Below, one piece after another: positions 5,691 through 14,369 of a stretch of DNA of 32,874 nucleotides. Source of the stretch: an uncultured Sphingorhabdus sp. GTDB lineage: Bacteria > Pseudomonadota > Alphaproteobacteria > Sphingomonadales > Sphingomonadaceae. Below the pieces are notes generated by a model. It saw only the letters and a program-made list of their open reading frames with translations. It was not told the DNA's origin and did not search any database. The translations under genes and the position numbers were made by a program. Every line of letters begins with the position of its first letter. The stretch's first letter is position 1. The stretch is from NCBI GenBank assembly GCA_905479715.1, contig CAJQNR010000168.1, positions 1 to 32,874 of the forward strand, in the 5' to 3' direction.

Positions 5691-6884
5691 ATGACGGTCA
5701 TGGCAGACAAGCTATATCAAGGACAAGATCAAACCCGCAGGCGCGGCTTTTTGAAATGGGCGGGCGTATCCGCATTCGTCCTGCTGGCCGGTTGCGAAAC
5801 CATGGTTCCGCGCGGTGCCGAACCGGCGCCAACCGCCACCCCGACACAGCCATCGGTGACCACCGGATTGCCCGACGACCAGAAACATCACCGCATTGCC
5901 CTGCTCGTGCCGCTATCCGGCAAGAACGCCGGCGTCGGCCAGTCGCTCGCCAATGCCACCACCATGGCGCTGCTCGATACCAAGGCGGAGAATATCCGCA
6001 TGACCAGCTATGACACGGCCAAGGGCGTGACCGCGGCGGCGCAAAGCGCCATCCGCGATGGCAACAAGCTGATCATCGGTCCGTTGCTCAGCGACAATGT
6101 CGTCGCGACCGCCAATATTGCCCGGCCGGCCGGCGTTCCGATATTGAGCTTCTCGAACGACAGCGGCGTTGCCGGCAACAATGTCTATATTCTCGGCCAT
6201 ATCCCGTCCCAGTCGATCAACCGGGTCGTCGCCTATGCCAAATCGAAAGGCATGACGCGCTTTGCGGCGCTGGTGCCCAATGGCGTCTACGGTCAGCGGG
6301 CATCCTCGACCTTGCTGCGCAGCGTGAAGGATGTCGGCGGCACAGTGGTGTCGATCCAGACCTTCAACCGCGATTCCAAGTCGATCGAGGCCGCGACCAA
6401 GAAGCTTCCGCAAAATGGTGATTTCGAAGCGGTTCTGCTGGCCGACAATGGCGACATGGCGATCAAGGCGGCCCCCTATATTCGCAAAAATGCCAGCGGC
6501 ACGGCAAAAATCCTCGGCACCGACCTGTGGAACACAAGCAGCAATCTGGCCGGCGCGCCCTCGATGCGCGGTGCCTGGTTCGCCAGCGTTTCCGACAGCC
6601 TGTACAAGCAATATGCCGACAAATATCGTGCCCGCTACGGCAAGGCGCCGTTCCGGCTCTCGAGCCTCGGCTATGATTCGGTGTTGCTGACGGTCAAGGT
6701 CGCCCGCGACTGGAAAGTGGGATCGCCCTTTCCGATCAACAAGCTGACCGACAAGGGCGGCTTCATCGGCCTCGACGGTGTCTTCCGGTTCAAGGCCGAC
6801 GGCATTTCGGAACGGGCACTGGAAGTCCAGGAAATTCGCAGCGGCAGCTTTGCGGTGGTGGATCCGGCGCCAAAGGGTTTTTGA
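5691..6884 (+). CDS. Penicillin-binding protein activator, LpoA/LppC-like lipoprotein
   Basis: A 397-residue lipoprotein: basic N-terminus with a twin Arg (QTRRRGFLKWAG), hydrophobic segment and lipobox LLAGC near residue 39, then a Thr/Pro-rich linker. The body is a periplasmic-binding-protein type I fold beginning RIALLVPLSGKNAGVGQSLA, with IIGPLLSDNV, PILSFSND, GMTRFAALVPNGVYGQRASS and a C-terminal SLGYDSVLLT. This matches the YraM/LpoA (PF04348-like) group, outer-membrane lipoproteins that activate the peptidoglycan synthase PBP1A, and its position beside rsmI and yraN agrees. It lacks the N-terminal TPR domain of enterobacterial LpoA. The start at 5691 has AGGAG at 5679-5683 with a 7-base spacer; an ATG at 5700 is an alternative. 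An ABC-type amino-acid receptor is less likely. Confidence 0.85.
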   Translation: MTVMADKLYQGQDQTRRRGFLKWAGVSAFVLLAGCETMVPRGAEPAPTATPTQPSVTTGLPDDQKHHRIALLVPLSGKNAGVGQSLANATTMALLDTKAENIRMTSYDTAKGVTAAAQSAIRDGNKLIIGPLLSDNVVATANIARPAGVPILSFSNDSGVAGNNVYILGHIPSQSINRVVAYAKSKGMTRFAALVPNGVYGQRASSTLLRSVKDVGGTVVSIQTFNRDSKSIEAATKKLPQNGDFEAVLLADNGDMAIKAAPYIRKNASGTAKILGTDLWNTSSNLAGAPSMRGAWFASVSDSLYKQYADKYRARYGKAPFRLSSLGYDSVLLTVKVARDWKVGSPFPINKLTDKGGFIGLDGVFRFKADGISERALEVQEIRSGSFAVVDPAPKGF

Positions 6885-6922
6885 CGGAACCGCTTCCTTA
6901 CCGACTGGAAAAATAGAAATCT

Positions 6923-7000
6923 CGTCGTCCCGAACTTGTTTCAGGACCCCTTGATTTAGCGCATTGCCGTTGGAGGTCCTGAAACAAGTTCAGGATGACG
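6923..7000. repeat. Large inverted repeat between convergent genes
   Basis: The left arm (6923-6950, containing GAACTTGTTTCAGGACC) and right arm (6972-7000, containing GGTCCTGAAACAAGTTC) are nearly perfect reverse complements around a loop of about 21 bases. A related pair lies in the atpA-atpG gap. The element belongs to the GTCATCCTGAACTTGTTTCAGGA family of sphingomonad intergenic repeats. It sits between the convergent lipoprotein and transaldolase genes and could stop transcription in both directions, although there is no T-run. Confidence 0.8.
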
Positions 7001-7044
7001 GTTTAATTCTGGATAACGATCAATTCTGGATAGTGATTGTCAGA

Positions 7045-7698
7045 TCAGCCGATATTCTGGCCGGTCGATTCCCAGTCCTTGAGAAAGCCTTCGAGCCCCT
7101 TGTCGGTCAGCACATGCTTGAACAGGCCGCGAATGACATTGGGTGGCATGGTGCCGACATCGGCACCGATGCGGGCGGATTCGAGCACATGGATCGGATG
7201 GCGGATCGAGGCGACCAGAATTTCCGTATCAAAGGCATAATTGTCGTAGATCAGCCGGATATCCTCGATCAGCGTCATGCCGTCGAGGCCATTGTCATCG
7301 TGGCGACCAACGAACGGCGAGATGAAGCTTGCGCCCGCCTTGGCCGCGAGCAGCGCCTGATTGGCCGAGAAACACAAGGTGACATTGACCATCGTCCCTT
7401 CGCTGGTCAGCGCCTTGCAGGTCTTCAGCCCGTCGATGGTCAACGGCACCTTGATGCAGACATTGTCGGCAATCTTGCGCAACACTTCCGCCTCTTTCAT
7501 CATCGTTTCGAAATCGAGCGCAATGACTTCGGCGGAAACCGGTCCGTCGGTCAGGCCACAGATTTCCTTGGTCACTTCCATGATATCGCGACCCGATTTC
7601 TTGATCAGCGAAGGATTGGTCGTGACCCCGTCGACCATGCCGGTCGCAGCAAGGTCAGCGATTTCCGCGGTATCGGCGGTATCTACGAAAAATTTCAT
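7045..7698 (-). CDS. Transaldolase, small (fructose-6-phosphate aldolase-like) type
   Basis: A 217-residue class I aldolase of the TalC/Fsa subgroup, which transfers dihydroxyacetone units in the non-oxidative pentose phosphate pathway or cleaves fructose 6-phosphate. Visible features are [13 protein letters not shown] at the N-terminus, [20 protein letters not shown] with the Schiff-base lysine at about residue 83, [22 protein letters not shown] and [12 protein letters not shown]. The length is typical of the short form and unlike the TalB type of about 310 residues. Sequence alone does not separate transaldolase from fructose-6-phosphate aldolase activity. It appears monocistronic: convergent with the lipoprotein gene, with a gap of 139 bases to the DUF4197 gene upstream. 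Confidence 0.93.
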   Translation of the reverse strand: MKFFVDTADTAEIADLAATGMVDGVTTNPSLIKKSGRDIMEVTKEICGLTDGPVSAEVIALDFETMMKEAEVLRKIADNVCIKVPLTIDGLKTCKALTSEGTMVNVTLCFSANQALLAAKAGASFISPFVGRHDDNGLDGMTLIEDIRLIYDNYAFDTEILVASIRHPIHVLESARIGADVGTMPPNVIRGLFKHVLTDKGLEGFLKDWESTGQNIG

Positions 7699-7837
7699 CG
7701 GGCTGACTCCAAATATAAGGGAATGGCAAATGTTGCCAATGACCTATCCGCTTTCCGCGAGGCGTGGAACTGTCACCCGGCCTTTGCGGCCAGAAAGCTG
7801 TGGATAGATTGGGGGAAAATTGCGGGACAAAAAGCCG

Positions 7838-8518
7838 CTAAAAGGCCTTCCCGACACCCAGTACCGCGATCAGCAGGGGATCATTGGTAGATCGCGGATT
7901 GGCGCGGATGGATTCTTCCTGCGCGCCGATCGAGCGATAAATGGCCTCGTTGACCTGATTTGCCACGTCGCGGCTGATGCTGGAAAGGTCGACATTGGTT
8001 GCTTGCGACAGCACGAGATTGATAATTTCATTGTCGAACAGCTTCAGCCCCTCCCCGACGCCCGGCAACATCCGGTCGACCAAGCTGTTGCCCAGTTGCC
8101 GCTGCAGCACACTGGTCGCCGCGCGCGGTCCGCCGTTGATGATCGCGGCCGCATCGGCAATGCTCATGTTGCGGATGGTTTCCGCCACGATCGGTGCGGC
8201 AAGTTCGGCACCTTTTTCTGCTGCCCGGTTGACCTGCTTGAGCAGGCGAGCCTGAACGGACTGGGAACGCAGCAAGGCAGTTGCGACGCTGGTCACCCGG
8301 GATCCGCCGAGCGAATCCGGCACCGCGATCCGCGCGACCTGGCTGTCGAAAAAACCGTTCGGCTGCATCAGTTCGGCGAAGGCATTTTGGGATGACAGGG
8401 TCAGCAGCCGCTTGACGGCTTCCGTGAGACTGAGGCCCGGCAGGCTCGAACAGCCGGGAAGCGCAAGCAATCCGGCGGCGGCGCCGAAGCCCAGTAGTGC
8501 CCTGCGATGATAGATCAT
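7838..8518 (-). CDS. DUF4197 domain lipoprotein
   Basis: A 226-residue exported lipoprotein. The N-terminus MIYHRRALLGFGAAAGLLAL is a signal with lipobox ALPGC (Cys 23). The rest matches the DUF4197 pattern: LSLTEAVKRLLTLSSQNAFA, a KQVNRAAEKGAELAAPIV segment, INGGPRAATSVLQRQ, and a helical C-terminus ending DPLLIAVLGVGKAF. These proteins are periplasmic or membrane-attached, of unknown function. The gene is divergent from priA, with only 59 bases between the starts, so their promoters must overlap or lie within the genes. Confidence 0.85.
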   Translation of the reverse strand: MIYHRRALLGFGAAAGLLALPGCSSLPGLSLTEAVKRLLTLSSQNAFAELMQPNGFFDSQVARIAVPDSLGGSRVTSVATALLRSQSVQARLLKQVNRAAEKGAELAAPIVAETIRNMSIADAAAIINGGPRAATSVLQRQLGNSLVDRMLPGVGEGLKLFDNEIINLVLSQATNVDLSSISRDVANQVNEAIYRSIGAQEESIRANPRSTNDPLLIAVLGVGKAF

Positions 8519-8577
8519 TCCGTCTCTCCCCTTTTCGTCAAAGCAAGAATGACGAATGATGTTTCCGTGCCTATAGC

Positions 8578-10749
8578 ATGAATATGAATCGCGTTCGTGT
8601 ACTCCTGCTTAACGCCGCCCTCGGCCCGCTCGATTACCGGGTCCCGGAGGCTATGCAGGTGGAACCGGGCTCGATCGTAATGGCGCCGCTTGGCCCGCGC
8701 AAAATGCCCGGCGTTGTTTGGGAGGCCGACAGTTTTCCGGTGGAGGAAATCGACCCGAAAAAATTGCGCCCCCTGCTCGAAGTCCGCGATGTACCGCCGC
8801 TGCGCGCGCCCCTGCGGCGGCTGATCGAGTGGACGGCCGCTTATTATTTCGCATCGCCGGCCTCGGTGCTGCGCATGGTGCTTTCCAGCGGAGCAGCCTT
8901 TGCCGACAATCGCCCGATCAGCGAATATCGTCTGAACGGAACGGTGCCGAACCGGATGACGCCGCAGCGGGAACAGGCACTGGAAAAGCTGATCGGCGTA
9001 CAAGGTACGATCAGCGAACTCGCCAATAAGGCCGGAGTATCTGTCGCGGTGATCCGGGGACTGGAAAAGCTCGGCATGTTCGATCGGGAAGAAGTGTCCC
9101 CGTTCGCATCCACCACCAACCCCTCGCCCGATTTTGACACGGTCGATCTCAGCGCGGATCAGCAAAATGTCAGCAATATTTTGATCGAAGCGGTGCGCGC
9201 ATCGCAGTTCAAACCCTTTCTGCTCGACGGCGTGACCGGTTCGGGCAAGACCGAAGTCTATTTCGAGGCGGTTGCCGAAGCCTTGCGTCAGGACAGGCAG
9301 GTGCTGGTGTTATTGCCGGAAATCGCGCTGACCGAGCCGTTTCTCAACCGCTTCCACGCGCGCTTCGGGGCCGAGCCGCTCGCCTGGCACAGCGGCATGA
9401 AGCAGTCGGAACGCAAGAGGAACTGGCGGGCGCTGGCCGACGGCAACGCCAAGGTGATCGTTGGCGCGCGTTCTGCTCTGTTCCTGCCTTATGCCAATCT
9501 CGGCCTGATCATCGTCGACGAGGCGCACGAGACCAGCTTCAAACAGGAAGACGGCGTCCGCTATCATGCGCGCGATGTAGCAATCATGCGTGGCTTGCAT
9601 GAGAAGATACCGGTCATTCTCGCTTCCGCCACACCGGCGATCGAGAGCCAGCATCAGGTCGAACAGGGCAATTATGAACTGCTGGAACTGCCTGCACGGT
9701 TTGGCGCGGCGACGATGCCCGACATCGAGGCGCTCGACCTCACGCAGGATGTGCCACCGCGCGGAAACTGGCTGGCACCGACGCTGGTCCATGCGCTGGA
9801 GGAAAATCTGGAGCGCGGCGAACAGTCGCTGCTGTTTCTCAACCGCCGCGGCTTTGCCCCGCTCACCCTCTGCCGGACCTGCGGCCACCGGATCGACTGC
9901 CCCAATTGCACCGCCTGGATGGTCGAGCACCGCCTGACCCGGCGCCTCGCCTGCCACCATTGCGGCCATGTCATGCCGATCCCGGAAAAATGCCCGGAAT
10001 GCGGCGACGAAGACAGTCTTGTGGCCTGCGGTCCCGGGGTCGAGCGGATTTGCGACGAGGTCAAAATGCTGTTCCCTCAGGCCCGCACGGCGATCGTCAC
10101 ATCCGATACGATCTGGTCGCCGCAACGCGCCGCCGATTTCGTCAACCAGATGGAAGCCGGCGCGATTGACATTGTCGTCGGCACCCAGTTGGTAACCAAG
10201 GGCTATCACTTCCCCAATCTGACTTTGGTCGGCGTGGTCGATGCCGATATCGGGCTCGAAGGCGGCGATCTGCGCGCCGCCGAACGCAGTTTCCAGCAGA
10301 TCGCGCAGGTCGCCGGACGCGCCGGTCGCGCGGAAAAGCCCGGCCATGTCTATGTCCAGACCCGGATGCCGAACGCGCCGGTGATCCAGGCGCTGATCAA
10401 GAATGACCGCGAAGGTTTTTACGCCGCCGAGATTGAAGCGCGGCGGCAGGCACTGGCCCCGCCGTTCGCACGGTGGGCGGCGATCATCGTTTCGTCGGAA
10501 GACAATAGCGAGGCGATGGAGACCGCGCGCCTGATCGGACAGACCGCACCGAAGCTCGATGGTTTCTCGGTCTTCGGCCCCGCGCCCGCACCGCTGGCGA
10601 TGCTGCGCGGTCGGCACCGGCACCGCTTGCTGGTTCATGCCTTGCGGTCGGTAGACCTGCAGCACATCATGCGCGACTGGCTGGAACAGCTGGAATGGCC
10701 GCGCGCCGTTCGGGTCGGGGTGGATATCGATCCCTATAGTTTTGTCTGA
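8578..10749 (+). CDS. priA: Primosomal protein N', replication restart helicase
   Basis: A 723-residue 3'-5' helicase that reloads the replisome at stalled forks. Order of domains: N-terminal DNA-binding domain (VRVLLLNAALGPLDYRVP), a winged-helix part, a helicase lobe with Walker A GVTGSGKT (218-225) and DEAH (314-317), then eight zinc cysteines (432, 435, 441, 444, 459, 462, 472, 475) that bind two zinc ions. The second lobe holds VGTQLVTKGYHFPNLTLVGV and QVAGRAGRAEKPGHV. All key residues are present. The protein starts MNMN, so the ATG six bases further on is also possible; no strong ribosome site distinguishes them. A modest terminator follows at 10788. Confidence 0.96.
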   Translation: MNMNRVRVLLLNAALGPLDYRVPEAMQVEPGSIVMAPLGPRKMPGVVWEADSFPVEEIDPKKLRPLLEVRDVPPLRAPLRRLIEWTAAYYFASPASVLRMVLSSGAAFADNRPISEYRLNGTVPNRMTPQREQALEKLIGVQGTISELANKAGVSVAVIRGLEKLGMFDREEVSPFASTTNPSPDFDTVDLSADQQNVSNILIEAVRASQFKPFLLDGVTGSGKTEVYFEAVAEALRQDRQVLVLLPEIALTEPFLNRFHARFGAEPLAWHSGMKQSERKRNWRALADGNAKVIVGARSALFLPYANLGLIIVDEAHETSFKQEDGVRYHARDVAIMRGLHEKIPVILASATPAIESQHQVEQGNYELLELPARFGAATMPDIEALDLTQDVPPRGNWLAPTLVHALEENLERGEQSLLFLNRRGFAPLTLCRTCGHRIDCPNCTAWMVEHRLTRRLACHHCGHVMPIPEKCPECGDEDSLVACGPGVERICDEVKMLFPQARTAIVTSDTIWSPQRAADFVNQMEAGAIDIVVGTQLVTKGYHFPNLTLVGVVDADIGLEGGDLRAAERSFQQIAQVAGRAGRAEKPGHVYVQTRMPNAPVIQALIKNDREGFYAAEIEARRQALAPPFARWAAIIVSSEDNSEAMETARLIGQTAPKLDGFSVFGPAPAPLAMLRGRHRHRLLVHALRSVDLQHIMRDWLEQLEWPRAVRVGVDIDPYSFV

Positions 10750-10787
10750 TTTCCGGGACAGCCAGGGAGAAGCAGGGCAGAAACACC

Positions 10788-10809
10788 AACCGGCTCGACA
10801 CCGGTTTTT
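10788..10809 (+). terminator. Probable terminator after priA
   Basis: AACCGG (10788-10793) pairs with CCGGTT (10801-10806) around CTCGACA, followed by a short T-run. The stem is only 6 bases, so efficiency may be modest. It begins 39 bases after the priA stop. Confidence 0.5.
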
Positions 10810-10922
10810 GCCTTGCCGGCGCGCTGGCTCGCATGCGCTCGCAACCATCCCCAGCCCTAGCTTGAACAGGAGGGGCTAAAGGGAAGTGCAAACTTCCTTT
10901 GAAAATCCTTCCGAATTAAAGC

Positions 10923-12479
10923 ATGAGCCGATCCATGATCAAAAAGCTATTCCTGCTCGTCGCAATCACCACCGCAAGCCTGCTCACCGGCCCTGCCCAG
11001 GCCGATCCTGCGGATATCAGCGCCGCCAGCCGTTCGGTTGTGCGCGTCGTTCTTGCCGCCAAGGATGGCGACAAGGTTGCCTTTGTCGGCCACGGCAGCG
11101 GTTTTGCGGTTGCGCCGGACAAGATCGTGACCAATGCCCATGTCGTCGAGATCGCGCGGCAGGAAGCTTCGGTCGTTATCGGCATCATCCCCTCGCAGGG
11201 TGGCACCAGCTATGGCGGAAAGATCATCGCTTATTCGCCCGGCAATGACCTTGCTCTGATTCAGGTGCTCGATGGCGGGCGGTTGCCACCAATGGCAATT
11301 TTTGGTGGTCCGGTTGCTGATGGCGCCGACGTGGTGGCAATCGGCTATCCCGGCTCTGTCGACCGGGCCCAGGGGCTCGATCTCGATGATCTGATCAATC
11401 CGATGTCGCCGGTCAAGACCACCGGCACGGTTTCCGGTGGTCGCTCGACCAAGCAATTCGATACGATTCTCCACACCGCACCGATTGCCTCGGGCAATAG
11501 CGGCGGACCGCTGATCGACAATTGCGGCCGGGTATTGGGCGCGAACAGCTTTGGCTCGATCAGCGACGGCAATGATGCCGAATTCGGCTTTGCCGTATCG
11601 GCGCGCGAAATACTGAGTTTCTTGCGCAAAGCGGGCGTAAAGGTGAGCGCAACCGCCACGCCATGCCGTTCTGCGGCGGAGATCAGCCTCGGGGAACAGC
11701 AGCGCGAAGCCGCTGCCCGTGCCGCGGTCGAAGCGGCGAAGGAGGCAGAAGCCGAAAAGCGTCAACAGGCGGAAGCCAAATTGCGCACCAGCATATCGCA
11801 GGACATCATCGCCGAGCGCGAAAACCGCATGGCAATAGCCGCGCTGATGCTGGTGCTGTCCCTGCTCGCAGCCGGTGGCGCCGCTATTCTGATGGTACAG
11901 GGCAAGCGCAACCCGGCAATCGGGGCAGCGGGCGGCGCGGCCATATTGGTGCTTGGCGCAGTGATCGTCTTTCTGTCACGACCGGATTTCACCGAAATCG
12001 ACGATCGGGTCGCCGCAGCGTTGCAAAAGAGTGAAGACAAAAGCGTGCCGCAACCGGCCAACATCGCCACATCCGGCAAATATCAATGCACGATCAACCC
12101 GCAACGCAGCCGGATCACCGTGTCCCAGGAGAATGAACTGCCACTCGAATGGGCTGAAGGCGGCTGCGTCAACGGGCGCACCCAATATGGCCGCGACGGC
12201 GCGAAATGGTCGCGGGTATTTGTCCCCAATCAGGAGCAGACGGTCACCATCAGCAGCTTCCAGCCGGATCGCAGCGAGTTTACCGAAGAGCGCTACCTGA
12301 TGGGACTGGACGCGATGACCAAGGCAAGGGAAATCCGCGCAAAATATGGCAACAAGGCCTGTACCACCGATGTCAAGGCACTGGCCGATATCGAGGATAT
12401 GGTGAAGGCGATCAGGGCGGAGCTGCCCTCTCAGGCCAACGAGAGTCTGGTTTACGAGTGCACAAAAGTGGAGAGCTGA
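10923..12479 (+). CDS. Trypsin-like serine protease with two-helix anchor and C-terminal Cys domain
   Basis: A 518-residue exported protein. Residues 1-27 form a signal peptide (cleavage near AQA). Residues 35-240 are a Trypsin_2/DegP-type protease with an intact triad: TNAHVV (His 73), GNDLALI (Asp 109), GNSGGPL (Ser 193). A charged Ala/Glu/Lys-rich segment (about 255-300, likely coiled coil) leads to two hydrophobic helices (about 303-325 and 332-352). A C-terminal domain with four cysteines follows (KYQC, GGC, NKAC, YEC), which could make two disulfides. There is no PDZ domain, unlike HtrA/DegP. With a cleaved signal, protease and C-terminal domain would both face the periplasm, the helices forming a hairpin. 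An in-frame ATG (MIKK) lies 12 bases downstream, and the ribosome site is unclear. Substrate unknown. Confidence 0.8.
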   Translation: MSRSMIKKLFLLVAITTASLLTGPAQADPADISAASRSVVRVVLAAKDGDKVAFVGHGSGFAVAPDKIVTNAHVVEIARQEASVVIGIIPSQGGTSYGGKIIAYSPGNDLALIQVLDGGRLPPMAIFGGPVADGADVVAIGYPGSVDRAQGLDLDDLINPMSPVKTTGTVSGGRSTKQFDTILHTAPIASGNSGGPLIDNCGRVLGANSFGSISDGNDAEFGFAVSAREILSFLRKAGVKVSATATPCRSAAEISLGEQQREAAARAAVEAAKEAEAEKRQQAEAKLRTSISQDIIAERENRMAIAALMLVLSLLAAGGAAILMVQGKRNPAIGAAGGAAILVLGAVIVFLSRPDFTEIDDRVAAALQKSEDKSVPQPANIATSGKYQCTINPQRSRITVSQENELPLEWAEGGCVNGRTQYGRDGAKWSRVFVPNQEQTVTISSFQPDRSEFTEERYLMGLDAMTKAREIRAKYGNKACTTDVKALADIEDMVKAIRAELPSQANESLVYECTKVES

Positions 12480-12570
12480 ACGACGTCCATTGCCAATAGC
12501 CGGGCACCGACAGGGGAACCAATTGCGAAAAACCATGTTGGTTGGGGTATAGGCAATCGAAGGAAATCAG

Positions 12571-13314
12571 ATGACCGACGAAACGGCAGTCCCGAAACAG
12601 CCCGACTATTCCGGCCTGAAGGCGGTATTTATCAACTGCACGCTCACCCCCTCCCCCGCGTTCAGCCACACCGAATGCCTGATGGATATGGTGCGCGCCA
12701 TCATGGAAGACGCCGGTACGTCCGTGCAATGCTTTCGAAGCGTCGATCATGACATCGCCCCCGGCATCTATCCCGACATGACCAAACATGGTTTCGACCA
12801 CGACTCCTGGCCCGCCATTTCCGAAGCGGTAATGGCCAGCGATATCCTTGTCATCGGCACCCCGATCTGGCTTGGTGACGTCTCGTCGGAATGCCGCAAG
12901 ATTATCGAACGACTCTACGCCCATTCCGGTGAGACCAATGACAAGGGGCAGTATATTTTCTATGGAAAAACCGGCGGCGTGGTGGTCACCGGCAACGAAG
13001 ATGGCGTCAAACATTGTGCCATGAGCACGCTCTACTCGCTCGGACATATCGGCTATACCATACCCCCGCAGGCCGACGCCGGGTGGATCGGACCTATTGG
13101 CCCCGGCCCTTCCTACGGGGACGAGAAAGACGATGGCGGCCGGGTCGGATTTGACAGCGATTTCACCCAGCGCAACGCGACTTTTCTGGCCTGGAACCTG
13201 ATGCACATGGCGCATATGCTCAATCAGGCGGGCGGCATCCCCGGCTATGGCAATTCGCGGGAAGCCTGGGATGACGGTACGCGATATAACCATCCCAATC
13301 CGGAATATCGTTAA
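12571..13314 (+). CDS. Flavodoxin-like NAD(P)H-dependent oxidoreductase
   Basis: A 247-residue protein with an FMN-reductase/flavodoxin-like pattern: LKAVFINCTLTPSPAFSHTE (first strand and phosphate-binding loop), ASDILVIGTPIWLGDVSSEC (the conserved P-I-W-x-G flavin loop) and GKTGGVVVTGNEDG. A C-terminal extension rich in Gly/Pro and His follows. It is probably a cytoplasmic flavoprotein reductase; the acceptor cannot be named. AAGG lies shortly before the ATG. The gene converges with ada, with two bases between the stop codons, and follows the protease gene by 91 bases. Confidence 0.8.
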   Translation: MTDETAVPKQPDYSGLKAVFINCTLTPSPAFSHTECLMDMVRAIMEDAGTSVQCFRSVDHDIAPGIYPDMTKHGFDHDSWPAISEAVMASDILVIGTPIWLGDVSSECRKIIERLYAHSGETNDKGQYIFYGKTGGVVVTGNEDGVKHCAMSTLYSLGHIGYTIPPQADAGWIGPIGPGPSYGDEKDDGGRVGFDSDFTQRNATFLAWNLMHMAHMLNQAGGIPGYGNSREAWDDGTRYNHPNPEYR

Positions 13315-13316
13315 GC

Positions 13317-14369
13317 CTAGACCGGGCGGTCTTCGCGAGACTCTTTTTGCAGCAACTGTTCCTTGATCTCGAGACCATAAGCATAGCCCCCCATCGTTCC
13401 GTCGCTGCGCACCACCCGGTGGCAGGGAATCAGGACGGCGACATTATTGGCACCATTGGCACTGCCGACCGCACGGACGGCCCTGGGCTTGCCTATCGCG
13501 GCAGCGATATCGGCATAGCTGCGGGTTTCGCCTTCGGGGATTTTGCGCAATTCTCGCCAGACCGCTTCCTGAAAGGCGGTGCCCTGCACGTCGAGCGGAA
13601 TATTGTGGGGACGGCCCGGCGTCTCCACCTGTGCCGCCACTTCCGCGAACAGCGATGCAAAGGCATCGCCTCCCGGCTTCAAATCCGCATTCGGAAAACG
13701 GCGGCGCAAATCCTGCTCGCTTTCGTTGAAGGACAGACAGCAGACACCCTTGTCGGTTGCCGCAACCATCATCGGTCCCAGCGAAGTCTCGATACAGGCC
13801 CAGTGCACGGTCACCCCTGCCCCGCCGTTCTTCCACGCGCTTGGCTTCATACCCATCTTCCGGCCCATTTTCTGTTCCTCGTAAAAGCGGGAGGCCGAAC
13901 CATAGCCAGCATCGTAAATGGCTTCGGTTACCGATGCCCCGCCCGCCAGGGCATCCTTGACCCGTTCGGATCGCAAGGCCCGCGCATAGACTGCCGGTGA
14001 CAATCCGGTTTGCCGTTTGAAAATCCGCTGGAGATGGGTGGGGGAATAGCCGGTCAGATCCGCCAGTTCGTCGAGCTTCGGTGCGCTCTCGGCCGTCCGA
14101 ATCGCATCGATCACCGCCTTGACCGCCGCTTCATCACGCGCCACGTCATTCGGGCGGCAACGCAGGCAGGCGCGCAATCCTGCTGCTTCCGCCTGTTTCG
14201 CGCTGGCGAAGAATCGGACATTTTCGCGTTTGGGATGGCGGGCAGCGCAAGAAGGGCGGCAATAAATGCCGGTGCTCAGAACGCCGGTGACGAACGCCCC
14301 GTCAAAGGACCGGTCGCGGGCCTGCACGGCGTTCCAGGCTTTATCGCTGTCAATCTGGCCGCCGTTCAT
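13317..14369 (-). CDS. ada: Bifunctional DNA repair methyltransferase/transcriptional regulator Ada
   Basis: A 350-residue protein with all three Ada parts. The N-terminal zinc domain has four cysteines (37 in GIYCRPSC, 41, 68, 71 in CLRCRP), where the first takes methyl groups from phosphotriesters. An AraC-type helix-turn-helix follows (about 85-180, GYSPTHLQRIFKRQTGLSP). The C-terminal O6-methylguanine methyltransferase holds PCHRV with acceptor Cys 316. Methylation of the N-terminal Cys normally turns Ada into an activator of the adaptive response. The start at 14369 has AGAGG upstream and forms an ATGA overlap with the stop of the DUF1203 gene, so the two are probably translationally coupled. 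Confidence 0.94.
   Translation of the reverse strand: MNGGQIDSDKAWNAVQARDRSFDGAFVTGVLSTGIYCRPSCAARHPKRENVRFFASAKQAEAAGLRACLRCRPNDVARDEAAVKAVIDAIRTAESAPKLDELADLTGYSPTHLQRIFKRQTGLSPAVYARALRSERVKDALAGGASVTEAIYDAGYGSASRFYEEQKMGRKMGMKPSAWKNGGAGVTVHWACIETSLGPMMVAATDKGVCCLSFNESEQDLRRRFPNADLKPGGDAFASLFAEVAAQVETPGRPHNIPLDVQGTAFQEAVWRELRKIPEGETRSYADIAAAIGKPRAVRAVGSANGANNVAVLIPCHRVVRSDGTMGGYAYGLEIKEQLLQKESREDRPV

Noticed and set aside
9310-10848. 512-codon minus-strand frame opposite priA
   Set aside because: Antisense shadow of priA; no family features, and it would override an intact helicase gene.
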